64,000 bases of DNA from Abelmoschus esculentus (taxonomy: Eukaryota > Streptophyta > Magnoliopsida > Malvales > Malvaceae), in contig JAUCBN010000036.1 of NCBI GenBank assembly GCA_035048815.1, forward strand, positions 940,001 through 1,004,000, read 5' to 3'. The notes below the pieces were generated by a model. It did not search any database, was not told the origin of the DNA, and saw only the letters and a program-made list of their open reading frames with translations. Below, piece by piece: positions 1 to 13,155 of the stretch. Made by a program: the position numbers and the translations under genes. Every line of letters begins with the position of its first letter. Within the stretch, counting starts at the first letter, position 1.

Positions 1-2135
1 TATAATCTATTTTAAAAATATATTTATTATTTTATTGAGTTTTGATTAACTTCCTTTGATATTTTTTCGTATAAAAAATTATATCACAAAAACTATTTTT
101 AAATTTAATTTATAATAAATATAAGTAAAAAATAATATAAAATTAATAAAAATAATAATTTTTATTGATTGAGATAATAAATAATATAATAAATCGAATT
201 TATGATATAATTTTTTCTCTTATTATGTATATTTAAACCGATTTTTTAAAGATATTTATAAATAAAAATATTCTGATAATGTACTGAACAATAAATCATA
301 AAAAACTATATTTAGTCTAATTGAATTTAAATATTTTTGAATTCCACCTATATAAAAGTAAACTCATCCCCTACTTGACGTAAGATTTTAAATATTCAAT
401 GATAAAATATTGATATTGCTTTTGAAAACTTTGCTGCTTATGGGAGCCGAAAATGAAATTTGGGGAACTAATCAAACTAAATTTATATATATAGGATGAA
501 GTATACTAATAAACTCATCTAAAATATTAATTATTTTAGTTATTGGTATTTAAAAATTTATAAATAATCATTAAATTTACAAAACGGTTATAAAATTATC
601 ACCGAACACTATCAAATAATATAAGAAATTTGGTAAAATTTTAATGACCATATATAATAATTGGATAAAACATTACGATTATTTATAATATTTGATAAAT
701 TTAATAATTATTTTATAATTTTTAAAAGATCAATAATTAAAATAATTATTTTTTATATCTTTTGGACTGATTAACAATTAATATGAGCTATCAATTTTAA
801 TCATTAAACGATAAAAAAATATGTAAAACTTAAAAATTTTACGCTATATAATTTGATCTTATATTATATATATATAATAAAAGAGAAAAGGATAGGCTAC
901 CTAAAATTTTATTTTTGTTGTTTTACTATATAATTTTTTGAATGTTTCTTTACATACCTAATCAACAACGGATATTGTCATTTGAAAACTCATTAACACT
1001 AAGCTTTGGTTTACACTTTATATTTCGTATTCCATCATATTTATTAACATAAAATTGAATCTAAAATATTCCATCATATTTGGATGCGGTAAATAAAGTA
1101 GTAAAATTAACATGACCTTCGGATTCAACACTTATTTTTATTTAACCCTAATTTTAAAAATTAACTTGTATAATTTTAATAATCTATCAATTTAATCCCT
1201 CTTTACACGTATGTGTTCCCCTTTCAACACTAGTTAGACAACCCCAGCTTAGAAACACTTATCGGTCTGAGTCTTGGCCAATTTTGTTGTCTTACTTGAT
1301 CAAGCAAGACGACAATAAAATTGACAAAAACTAAGGCCATTAAGTATTTCTAAGATAGGGTTGCCTAATTAGCGTTAAAAGAGGAATATACATTTAACGT
1401 TGAAAGAAAGATTAAATTGATAGATTATTAAAATTACGTGTGATAATTTTTAAAATTAAGGTTAAATAAAAATAAGTGTAGAACTTGAAGACTAATTATA
1501 TAATTATATTAATTATTATGTCATCGGCTGTTAATTTTTTAACGATATTAGATTAATTTGTTATAATTTTTAAGTCGTGAGACTAATTTGTAATTTATAA
1601 TAGTCGAGGGATGCAAAAGATGATTAAAAATTGTAAATCTTACATTTTGTCCGGTTTCTATAAATGGTAACAGATACTAAAACAATGATCTCAGAGATTG
1701 AACATGAACAACATATAACCATATGCTGTTCACGTTCAACAACCTGTTCATCTACTTCATTTTAACTACTCATTTTTCAAGGGAAAAAATCTACATCCGA
1801 TACGTATTTAGACATAAATACTGGATTATAATTCTCCGAATATATGAAAATTTAAAAGAAATTGAACATACCTGTGTTGAATAAAACACTTGCTCCGCAT
1901 CGGTGTAACGCCGTTGTCCAAAACCTCTGCTGGACCTGTAGTTTTAAGGATGCCCAAGAAAATTCAGATATTTGCATAGACAGACAGCTATTTTAATGCT
2001 ACAAACTCATCCTTTTTCTATAGGATTGAATTTAGGGTAAATTTGAATGTTTGAACTTGAATTTCAATGGTTAAAGTCGAATCTTAATCGAGAGTGGAAG
2101 AACCTTGATAGCGGTCCATGTTTCCTTTCCGGTCA
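1..2135. other. AT-rich intergenic region with one foldback repeat
   Basis: No coding potential is visible. The sequence is very AT-rich with short A/T runs. The only clear structure is the foldback at 1117-1490, listed separately. The 3' untranslated region of the PMT23-type gene probably occupies the last few hundred bases on the minus strand. Confidence 0.6.
1117..1490. repeat. Long near-perfect inverted repeat (foldback/MITE-like)
   Basis: The left arm (about 1117-1297) and right arm (about 1302-1490) are reverse complements with scattered mismatches and almost no spacer. The centre is the palindrome CTTGATCAAG near 1300. The outer ends pair ACACTTATTTTTATTTAA with TTAAATAAAAATAAGTGT. 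A transcript crossing it would fold into a hairpin of roughly 180 bp. No protein is encoded and I could not assign a target-site duplication, so the class (foldback MITE or other hairpin) is open. Confidence 0.75.
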
Positions 2136-5079
2136 TCATTCACTCGGACGCCAAAAACCCTTCTTGCCAACAAGAAATTGGCCTTGATAAAGAGTTGTTG
2201 ACCAGTGAAGTGAACGGAGTATTGGATTGAGCTTCTTAATCGTTTCCATGGTGTCTTGGACCAAAAGATACCCACCGGGTCTCAGTATACGGTCAATTTC
2301 CACAGCTACATCAACGGTGTCACATCTGAGAGAGGCAAAATGTCCAACAACCATTCAAACCATAAATCACATAACTTCAAAATTATATGTAAAATGTAGA
2401 GATTGGCTTTAGACATCTATTAAGTTGTACCTATCTTTTAAGTTTTTGAAGAGAAAGCTGGAATGCAGTAGATCATATGTTCGAGGGTACGTATTGAACG
2501 ACTCGCACCAATCATGATAGACTCCGATCAACCCCCTTTCGAAAATAAGGGACAAGGTATCTTGTGCATGAATTGGTACAACATTCATCACCCAGAGAGG
2601 TTGCTCGATAAGCGCCGCCGCAAATCTGCAAACAACAATTTCAATACAAGTGTGAGAACTCTTACAATGAGTACATTTAACTTGATACATCAGAGGGCAG
2701 CGGAAATACACCGACTCCTACCACGAGGATTTGAATCATTATCATAACTTTAGTTTGCAGATTAAACACCAGTTCAATGTTCGTTTTTTAACATAAAAGA
2801 GAATTTAAAAAAATGTTATATTTCTTACCCTCCGTAACCGGCATTCATATCCATCACATTTCTTATCTGTGCCAAGTTTATAGCCAGTTCACCCAGATAG
2901 ACATCCGATACAAGTGCTGCCCAATGTTTGGTGTCCTTATTGAATATACCTTCAGCATCTGGTCCAGATGGAAGGCTTGGAGGCTTACTGCTAAGCCTCT
3001 GTGGCCATGGTGTAGACCATCTGAGCAAATTACCCATATTGTCGACTGGAAGATGCGAAATACAATCACTGAGAGGTTCATACCTGTCACGGTCAATAAA
3101 CATTATTAGAATCAATTTCAAAAAGAAAAGAAGCTAACAGAAACACCACATGTGCGAACATCAATTTAAGACAGAATTCTCCGGTTTAAATTGCTTCAGT
3201 CTAGACATAAGAAATGGTGCACATATGGATGATACTCCCGAAAATTACCACGAGACATTCTGCTTGGTTTTCTGTTCACACAAGGGTGGGAGTTTTTCTT
3301 TGCGCTGCTTGTAACAAGAATATGAGGAAGGCTTTTGATATATTACAACCCCAACTCCAGTTGAATCAACAGTTTTAGCCACAACCTTCCAGCATATGGC
3401 TGTTGTCAAAGCCACCATGGCTGAAATATATACAGAAGATTGGTCAGCTTAGCAAACAATTTTGTATCTCGCCGTGAAAGATAAGAGAGGGTGATATTCT
3501 CACAGTTCCAAACTTTACGATCTTTCTCATCATCTCGATAAACTGGTGTAGCAGACCATACAAAATATCCTCCTGGCCTGAGAACCCTGTTCAGCTCCAA
3601 TAATGGTTTCCCACCTGCATTTTGCATTTATTCCATGATATGCGAGAAAAGGAAAGATGAAACAAGGAAAATAAATATAACAACACATTCGAACATATGC
3701 TGATAGGAATTAATAACAGATACCATACCATCCCCATCCCAGTGAACTCTGCATCGTGCACAATGTACCAAATCATATGCATTGTCTGGAAATGTCAGTT
3801 TTTGTGTACCGATGACAGAAAGTATAGCAGGAATTCCCCTCTCTAGAGCAAACTGTATCTGAGCTTCATGTTCATCCTTCGGGGCAAATGACATGGTAAG
3901 TACATCTTTATCCAGCAAATAACCACCAAAGCTAGCAACACCACAGCCAACATCTAAAATGACCCTAATGTTCTTCCCCCATTTAATAGCTGGTAAAGTC
4001 TGGAAGGAAAAACAAAACCATTAGGGAGAGAAAAAAGAAGGCAGCTCAAAAGAAAATGAAAAAAGTGCAGCAATCGAGTGTTAACTTGTACAAGGACTGG
4101 AAAAATCCAGCACGTACCTTATGTATGAAATCAATATAGCTATGAACACCATTCTTAAATTGAGTACCACCGCCAGGGAAAACAAAATAATCACCAGATT
4201 TACGCACCCAGTTCTGTTCCTTCTTGTATTCCACAAGCTTAGGATGAGGAACATTGCTATACCAAATCTACAAACAGAATTAGAAATGTTTAAACATGAG
4301 AAACCTCTCTCATACTAGTTGTTAACTCGAAATTTTTTTAACTCGATTGAAATTGGAAGCTCAACCCTAGGAATAATAGCAATTCAGCATGCTTAAGATT
4401 AAAGAAATAAAATGTTCAAAATCATCATCACGACAAACTATACTAATATTTTTCTAGATGAAGTTCACTAAATGTCAAGAATTTATCATAATTTTTTTAT
4501 AAATCAATTTCGCACTAAAATTACAAAACTGCAAATAAGAACACGAATAAAAAAATAAAGAAAAACAAATATCTTACCAAAAAAGCTCACCATGTCCCTG
4601 CTTTTAGGCCATTGAACCGGGACCTTATAACCAATCGGCAAAGGAACCAAACATGTCGGACTCGGATCCGGACAATGCCTTTCCCTATGCTCCATCCGCC
4701 TCCTCGATTGTAATTCTTTTATCGCTTGCCAATTATCCAAACACGGTATATAATCCATCGCCAACGCACCTAATTTACAGTTCTCCCATTTTATATCCAA
4801 ACTCACATTCAAGTCCACCTCACCAACTGTCGCGGTAGTCATTTTTGACGCCGGATCCGGCAAGGAAACCGCAGCGGCGTCATCGTTCGGAGATCGCGGT
4901 GGCGGAGGAGGAAGATGAGGCTGAGAAGTGGTGATGTGGAAGTCGGTGGAGATGAGGAGGGAAGAGAAAGATGGAGAGTTAGATAAGATGAGGACTGTGA
5001 AGGAAATGAGGAGAAAGGTGAGAGCAATAAGGAAAGGATATTTTCTTTCTTTAAATATATTTTGAACAGAAATCGCCAT
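2136..5079 (-). CDS. PMT23: Probable methyltransferase PMT23-like (Golgi, DUF248)
   Basis: Putative SAM-dependent methyltransferase of the QUA2/QUA3-related plant PMT family, whose members are Golgi type II membrane proteins linked to pectin methylation. Eight exons join in frame: 5079-4591, 4267-4118, 3999-3729, 3614-3504, 3420-3249, 3083-2829, 2625-2431, 2325-2136, all with GT-AG borders. Together they are 1833 nt, or 610 aa. Residues about 17-36 form the single signal anchor, followed by a short proline-rich lumenal stem. The SAM-binding motif ILDVGCGVASFGGYL is in exon 3, followed by HCARCRVHW. A second PMT signature, NVMDMNAGYGG, ends exon 6. The short stem separates it from PMT24-27, which are much longer. 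The family (DUF248) is certain; the PMT23 orthology rests on length and on neighbouring genes. Confidence 0.92.
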
Positions 5080-5960
5080 TTTTATTGTTCTCTGCTTGGA
5101 TCGGAAGGAAATGGGGAAGGAAACAGCAGAGACGAGAGGAGAGCGAAAGAGAGTAAATTCAGCTCAGGACGCTGAAGTTCATTACTAAAAGTGAATGGAA
5201 CGAACTCGAAATGTCGTTATCATTTGAATTAAATAAAAAAGAAAATTTAAATTACGGATTTAATTTTTTTAAATTTTATTATTAAATTAAATATTAGACT
5301 GTAAAATAAAAATATAAAAAAATTATACTTTATTTGTATATTCAACAATTAATAGCTTGATCGAAAAAAAAATCCTTCGATCCAATCTAGTGAACTTTTA
5401 AAAAGTGTACAACTTAAAAATATTAAAATATATTTAATACATTTGTGTTAAATAATCAAATTGTTCGTTGGATTTGCATAACAGCCTGGGCCCCACATGA
5501 AACACATCTCTAGTTTTGTAAAAAAAAACGAATCTAGACATGATCAGTTGTTCTGTCGGTGCATTCCTCGTAATAAATTTATTATGCAACGTGTCAATAT
5601 CTAGTTCAACGAACAAAAATATCTCGAAAATATAAAAAATAAATAAATAATGATATCCTTAAAATAAAAAATCTATTGAGAACACATCCCAAATCTACTC
5701 TCTTTCTTTCCAACCAGTAGATTCCCACATGATAGTCCCCAAATCGTATATATTCATAATCCGTTTCCTTTTTCCTACATGAACCCTTTAATCAGATATA
5801 AAAAACCATGTACCAATATGCCTTCTTGTACAAAATTGGTTGTGTTAGCAGCGAGTCGATCGGACATGGTAGAATGTAGTGCTCGCCGTGGCTGAACATC
5901 GCATGAACAAAGGGAGTGGAAACAAGGAAAAAGGTAATGATTATACCTTTGAGAAACAGG
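5080..5960. other. Intergenic: PMT23 promoter and MINPP 3' flank
   Basis: The right part would contain the 3' UTR of the phosphatase gene and the left part the 5' UTR and promoter of the PMT23-type gene. Bases 5200-5700 are AT-rich. I see no gene or repeat here. Confidence 0.5.
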
Positions 5961-8900
5961 TTACAGTTCAACTCCGTGGGACGGTGTATCTTTGTTTCCC
6001 CACCCAAAGAGCCAACCGAAAAGTTGCGGTAACATACTGGTTTCAGGCTTAGGCTTTGGTGGATCGAGATTGGCGTTACAAAGGGTATCGTAATCGTGCT
6101 TCAGATGCGGTTGGACAATTTTATCCTGGAAGTGAGAGTCCCAAAGATTAGGAGAAAGTAATTTTGTTTAGAAGTGTAGAAGGTGGATAATGACTGTGGT
6201 ACCTTGAAAACTTGAAATGGACAAAAGTCGGTACCGCCACAACCCTGTTCATGAGAAAAGAAAAAATGGCATCAACTAGTATAACACTAAATGAGAACAA
6301 AAACTAGTATACCACTAAAATCTATTTTTTCGAGTTGAATTTTTCCCGCCCCTTACTCTACCGAAAGAAGATGAAGAAACTTCAATGTTAAAAATTACTT
6401 ACAGGCATCGGGATGGGATGCTCGTTGTGTAGAACATGCACAAAGTATTTGCTTGAAGAATTAGCCGGACAGCTATATAAGACCAGCATATTGTTCCCAG
6501 CAAAAGGTGCCACGGTGCTGCCTCTCCACTTCCTTTTCTGGGGAGGTCGAAGAGGGAAATCCAAAGGCTCCTCCTTTTGTATTCGTTCAAAATCTGCAAT
6601 GTTCAAAAGCAAAGTGTCAAAAAATCAGAATATAGCACAAAACTTACAGCTGCACATAATCTTGCTTTTTAAGTATTGTAGTTTAGAAGGATATTAAGGA
6701 TGCAACAGCGCTAGGCCGAGAACACTGACCAGATCCTTCAAGGAAAAGCCCAAGCAAGCATGAAAAAGGAACCACAGTTTCTGCATGTGCAAAACGAAGT
6801 CTTGCCTTCTCATAACTGCCAGGTACCTGGTTGCCTACACATGAGGAAAACATTAGAGGTCAAAATTGAAATCAAGCTATTATCAGGCAACCTTTTGTCT
6901 TGTATATCAGTAAAAAAATAATCACAAGAAAATGTCTCATCTACTTTAGGCTCAATTCAAGAATACTCATCGCCATACATTTCTTACTTCTTGACATAGA
7001 AAGATTGTACAACAAAAAAATTAATACAAATATTACCTTCTCTAGCCTTGATAGCTTCGTCCATGGATTGCACGACATCTTTAAGCAAGGGCACTCCCAT
7101 TCTATAATTTAATGATTTACCATAACCCTTTACTATGAACATTTGTAAATCATCCATCCACTCCAGCAAAGCAACCTAAACATTTAGACAGTTTTTGAAG
7201 GTAAAAAAAACATAATGCATGGGAGATAACAAGATTAACTACATGTACCACTGAATTGGCACGGCAAATAGAAGGATAAATGATAGGCTTCCATCAAACT
7301 ACGGATCTTGATTCAGTTTTCCTGAATGTTTACTTAATAAAGACAGTAATCTAAACAAACATGATGTTTACCTTAATGAAGGCATCATCTCTTATGTATT
7401 CATAGATGTACAGATCAGAAAATGGATATATATTAGATTAATGTAAAAGATAAACTGTATACAAGGTTAGGCTGCAAATTTATGTTGACTACATTTAGAA
7501 TTGTCTATAATCGCATCATTAAATTTGACAAAATGCCTATATTCTGAAGAAATGGTAACAGCCTTACTATTAAGGGTATTCGATATGAAAAGTGATGAGG
7601 TATGCAAACAAACTATCCCCAATCTTTTAAATGAACAAATCCTGCTCTAACAAAGTTCTTTCTTCAAAAGGTGTAACAAAGCATGGAATTACCTCAGCGG
7701 GACTGAAAAGACTGCAAGCTTGATCAGTTGTATCCAACAGGGATGCTTCCTACCATATTGAAAACCAAAGACCAAAAAATACAACAAAAAATTGAATTGA
7801 TCAAATATTAGAGCTTCCAAATTTCTAACAGAGCATGAACTACAAATTTGCATGAAAAGAAGATGAGTACCTGTTTACATAGAAACCAGAGAGAGGATAT
7901 ATCCTGTCTTGTAAAATTGAACTCGTACCGCTTAGCTAATGAAGAGGTAATCTCAGTAAGAATAGGTTCTTTCAGCTTATCAAAAGCAGGCTCTTGATTT
8001 TTCCTAACGTCCTGCATTCATATCAGTTTAAATAAACAATTAAAAAGGGAAACCAATCAAATTACAGAAAAAATGAAACCTTATTCAAAAGTTGATCGTT
8101 AGATAAGTCCAAAAGATAAAGGTGTTGATTACATGCTAAACGTACAAAACGATTAGGAATGCAACAAAATGAATGTTTAGCCAACTTAAAATCTCAGGTA
8201 ATTTTCTTGCATAATAGCAATATGAAAAATATAGGAACACATAAATGTATAAATTATGATTGTCTTGGTGCTTAAATAATAAGGGTGGGACATTGTCAAT
8301 ACCTTGTAGGTTTGACAACAATCAAAAAACCTCAGGATTATGTCACTTGCTCGACTTTCACTTGTAACAGCAAAAGCTCGATGATGACCTGGACCTAGAC
8401 TTCCTTTGCCACTAAATAGCCCCATACCAAATGCAACAGCACTAGCAGAAGCCCGAGGAACCTTTCCCACAAATTAAGAAGGAAATTCTAAATAAATAAA
8501 TAATAACCAATAAGGCCATCTTCAGAGATGGAGAAAAATGTAGGTGTGAAGTAGCATCCATATGTTACATCAGAAGTTCCAAATCCAAGGAAAAAATACA
8601 TGGAATCAAGTTGAAAAAAAATCTTAAAAAATATTCAGATTAAGGTAGATAACATAGAACTCACTTGAGTAGTCTTAATGGGATACACATCAGGGTGGTA
8701 TTCCTCATTAAATATATTAGGAAATCTTTCCCTAACACTGATACCGAGCTGATACATTTCCTCTTCTCCTTTGATATCCAACTCTCCACCTTTCACTTTT
8801 CCTTTCCAAGGAGACTCCCATTTATGAAACCAAGCAGGGACTTTTTGCAAGGACAAATCCCTCTCTTTGGCATCTTTTATAAGTTCCTTTATATGAGAAG

Positions 8901-9707
8901 CCAAAATTTCCAACTCTCTCATCCGCTTCTTAGTAGGAGAACGTGTTCCATGCCTTGCCTAAAAAATTAAACTTATATTAATTTTCCTTTTGTTCTTAAC
9001 CCCAAGATAGCAGAGTTTGAGCATTCAACAAGTAAGCATGCTAGAAATCTCAAGGAAACAGTGAGTCACAAAAGGCAGTCCAATGTGTACGATGTTTTGC
9101 ACAATATAACATTAGACAATTCAACAGCTAAGCTTCAAGATAGCCAATAAAGCTAACAATTTTAAACATTGCACAACAATTAAACAAAATTTCCAAGGCA
9201 TCAAAAATCAAGCATCGCAATTGGTTCAACGAGTGCATATCATTAAAGTAAATATTATAAATTTTATAAAAAGAGAGTGGAATCTTGACAAACTTTATCA
9301 ACTATAAAATCTAAATACCAAATCTACTACTACTACTACTTCATACAATTCTATGTTAGCAGCATTTCTAGCTATCACGAAGAATTAAAAATTCAAATTT
9401 CACTACAACAGAAAAATAAAATTACCACGAGATTTAAGTGGATAGGAGTACATCCATCAGGGATATGAGCCGGTATAAACGAATCGTCAACAATGTCTTT
9501 CACGGCACCATATCTGCTCCCAAAAAAAGTAAGCAAAAGCAAAAGAAATGATTAAAACAACAATAAAAATCAAGGAATTACGATTCAACGAGATAGTGGA
9601 GAAGTGCGAGACCTAGTTACAGTAGAGAAGTGTCGACGAACATCGAAATCTCCATCAGCTTTTGAATTTGAAAATAACGTTAGCAACAGCATCAAAAGAA
9701 CCGCCAT
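5961..9707 (-). CDS. MINPP1: Histidine-acid phosphatase, MINPP (multiple inositol polyphosphate phosphatase) type
   Basis: Predicted to dephosphorylate phytate and other inositol polyphosphates in the secretory pathway. Eleven exons join in frame: 9707-9613, 9513-9426, 8958-8665, 8461-8303, 8011-7871, 7749-7693, 7175-7037, 6834-6730, 6593-6403, 6244-6203, 6125-5961. Together they are 1476 nt, or 491 aa. The N-terminus is a hydrophobic signal peptide. The phosphohistidine motif ARHGTRSP lies at the exon 2/3 junction, and the proton-donor motif RFAHAETVVPF is in exon 8, as required for branch-2 histidine acid phosphatases. The two halves of the catalytic site are separated as expected and nothing is missing. 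The substrate is inferred from the family; the phosphatase class is clear. Confidence 0.92.
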
Positions 9708-10013
9708 AGTTAATTTCTTCAGCGACCTCTGTTAGAAGAATTAACTGGAGAAAAATAGAGGAATTTAAACTGAACCGAAAGGGAAAGCTTTTGGATTTGA
9801 GTTTGATTTGAACCGCCACTTAATAATTCCCTGTTTTACATGTATTGTAATGAAGTAGTATGAGTTGTTTCTACACGTTGATTTACAATACATATGGAAT
9901 TAAAAACTATTTTACCATATTTTCAACGGTGCTGATTAAAATCGCTATTTAAACTGGCGCAGCGGCTTTTTTTTTTGTTTGGCTCGTCTATTCACCGCGA
10001 ATTTTACACTTGA

Positions 10014-10063
10014 CACGTGGAAAACTTTTGCTTTTGTGTATAAGCTGTCAAGCGCCACGTGGC
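10014..10063. promoter_or_regulatory. Two G-box/ABRE palindromes upstream of the MINPP gene
   Basis: CACGTG occurs at 10014-10019 and again at 10056-10061, the latter inside the 10-bp palindrome GCCACGTGGC (10054-10063). They lie 307-356 bp upstream of the phosphatase start codon. G-boxes bind bZIP and bHLH factors, including ABA-response bZIPs. Regulation of this gene by them is inference from position. Confidence 0.45.
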
Positions 10064-13062
10064 AGTTTGAAATACCTTGCTTTTTTTTCTTTCGGGTAAA
10101 TTAACTTCAAGACCACTGAACTATTATTCTGATTCTATTTTGACCATTAAACTAAAATAATTATCGATTATATTATTAAAATAAAAATCCATGTTGAGTG
10201 AAAATGTGGGTTTCTTAGATTTGTACCTTCAGAACGATTCATTTGGGCCAATAAGACAGATATTGAAGCTTTGTGAGGCCCCAAATGTTACATTAAACTA
10301 GGCTTTATTAAGTACATAAATCCTATAAGATAAATCACAAAATATTCCAAAGTAATGTCAATAATTTGAATTATGAGAATACATATAAAATAAATTAGAT
10401 TAAAAAGATTAAACTCATGATAAATTTTTACAATATTTAATTAATTAATTAATTATAGTTATAAAAAATATAAATTTAGAATTCATGTTATTACCACGTT
10501 TTTGTATGTATATATCATATATTTGATTAATATCACACATTGTTAGGTATATATATAAACCAGTTATCATCCACTTATACTATATAAAGTTTATTTATCT
10601 CTATACTTTTTTAAGACTGTTAGGTTAGGTTAAATGAGTGTCTCAAATTATTTAAAAAAATATTTCTTTTGATAAATCTCAGACATCCATTTAAATAAAT
10701 TTTGATTTATAAAATAGAACTTTTAATAACTTATAGTTTTTAGTAATTAGTGAGACGATTTCTAAATTTTAATAAAATCCCTCAATTTTATTTGATATAT
10801 GCATATTATATATAAAAAAATTATAAAAAAATATATATTTTTTTATAACGATAATACTAACTGATTATATATAAAATGTTATAATACTAACTGATTATAA
10901 TTTAAATGATTCTTTATAACGATAATATATATTTTTTTATAATTTTTATATTATATTATAATTAATTTTAAATATAAATTTAATATTTAATTTAATTTTC
11001 ATAAATTTAACTTTATCTAACATTTTAAATAATATTTAAATTACAAAATAAAATTTATCGACTCGATTAATTTATTACTTAATGAAGGCTCACTCTTAGA
11101 TGGGATGGGTATAGCTGACCATTGCACAAAACACCATCCCCAACCGTGAGATTTCCGATGTTACAAGACAATCAACATTAATTACGATCGAATCATCTCA
11201 GAAAATAAAATATGATTCTTGAGACCGAACCAAAGTCATTGTTTACGAAGCTCATTTAATTCACACATGCAGTGGTACTCCATTTTAGATGCTGAAGATG
11301 TCTGTTTCTTTTCGCTTCCCAAAATAAATTATTTTCCCACTAACCAAACAACAATATGGGATTCTCCTTTTTCTTTGACTCACTTCCATAGAGCTTTAGG
11401 GTTTGGGAATAAAGAAATGTTTATCATTTTGAATATATAGTAAAGTTGGATAAAGAAATGGAAAAAAATAAAAATAAAAAACCCGAACCTGTAAAAAAAT
11501 GTTATTTAAAAAATCAAAAATTTTGAATATAAATTATAATATATATGAATTATATACAAATATTATTTTATTTTATTCTTGAAGACATTAAAAGAAGTGT
11601 GATGGGTCATTTAATGCTAGAGTGACGAAAATTTTAGAACATTGATAAGACTTAGGGTTCCTACACAGCTACACATTTCAATATTAAACTCTGTGGAATT
11701 AGGTTTTAAAATTAATTAATTAATAAATAAATAAGTCCTAAAAATTCCATGTCAGTGTCTAATTAATTTCCTTGTGGGAGGCTGTGTTGGACCAGATTCA
11801 GGATTAATAATTTATTCAAAGTTTCCATAAGATCATCAGATTAATATATTTTCTTATACTGGTATACATTCCGGAATTTTATATTTTTATTTATCATATA
11901 AAAAACCCGACGATAAAGATATTAATATTATTTTAAAAAGTACGTTAAGGTTGAAAATATATTTTGAATCATAAATAAGATTATATATTTTAAATTTTAA
12001 AAAAATATTTTCTAAATTAAACATGAACAAATTATACTAGATAAAATATTTATATTTATATAAATTATAATTATCTTATAATTTTAAGTTTAAATATTTA
12101 ATAAAATATATTTTTAAAATTTAATAATTCGATTAAGAATTAAGACCTATCTATAAATATGCTATTCAGTATCTCCCATAGTTTTTCCCAGTTGGAGAAA
12201 ACAATGGGCTGTAATAATATTTCCATCATGTTTTGTTTTTAGACGATAATGAGCTTTGTAATGATTGATTATTAATTCTTTTGTCATAATGATACATTTA
12301 AATGTCACAGGCTCGATGATTTTGTCAGCATGACCAAATAAACCACATCCCACGAGTCCCATGACCTACTGGGATCAATGTATTTAGCAACAAAATCAAG
12401 TGGACGATCCATTGATAACGATTGAATTATGACTAAGGTCACGAGATGGGTCTCTTTAGAGAGCATTTTATTGAAAATTATGAACCTTAATCCAAAGACA
12501 TATATGTAAATATTGGACCAATTCACAAAGAAAAAATCAAATTATTTTTTAATTTTATTGTCAATATAAAAAAGTCCACTTGTTCATATTTTATCTAGGA
12601 TAGTTTATTTATTAATTTATTCAAAAAATTCTCACTTATGAATTAAATAATATCATAAATTTAACTATACTCGAATCAACGTCCTTTTACATATTGTAAC
12701 AAAACATATGAAATAAGATAATGTTTGGGGATAAGATCATTATAAAAAAAAGAAGTTATAATCAGTATATGAAATAATTATTGGAGTATTAAAAAAACAA
12801 TTTGATCTATCTTTTTAGTCCATAAATATTATAAAAGATAAAAAATATAATCAGTTTATATATTAAATAAGATTATTTTAAATTTATATTTTCAAACAGT
12901 TTCATTAACGAAAATTTAATTGAGAAATGATATACTGTAACCATAATATTTTTATACTAATGTAAATAATATATATTTTTTTTACTGACCATTGGTTGAT
13001 CTGATTAAAGATTTGATTCATAAATATATATATATATATATAATATAGTATTTATGCATGGA

Positions 13063-13155
13063 TCTAGAGAGGGGAGCCTTTTTTTTTTGACATGAATGTT
13101 TGTGTGGCTAACAAAGTAACAGACATTCACGTAGAGGCTCGCCTCACCTCTCTCA
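13063..13155. repeat. Imperfect hairpin
   Basis: The left part (GAGAGGGGAGCC near 13067, ACATGAATGTTTGT near 13090) pairs with the right part (ACAGACATTCACGT near 13119, GGCTCGCCTCACCTCTC near 13136). It gives a stem of about 40 bp with bulges, including a T10 bulge, and a loop of 15-20 nt. I match neither arm to a conserved miRNA family. Confidence 0.4.

Noticed and set aside
12162..12526. Overlapping 66- and 73-codon minus-strand frames
   Set aside because: Random frames in AT-rich spacer; no domain and no splice-linked continuation.
13063..13155. Member of a conserved miRNA family (e.g. miR166, miR156, miR164)
   Set aside because: Neither arm matches these mature sequences as I remember them.
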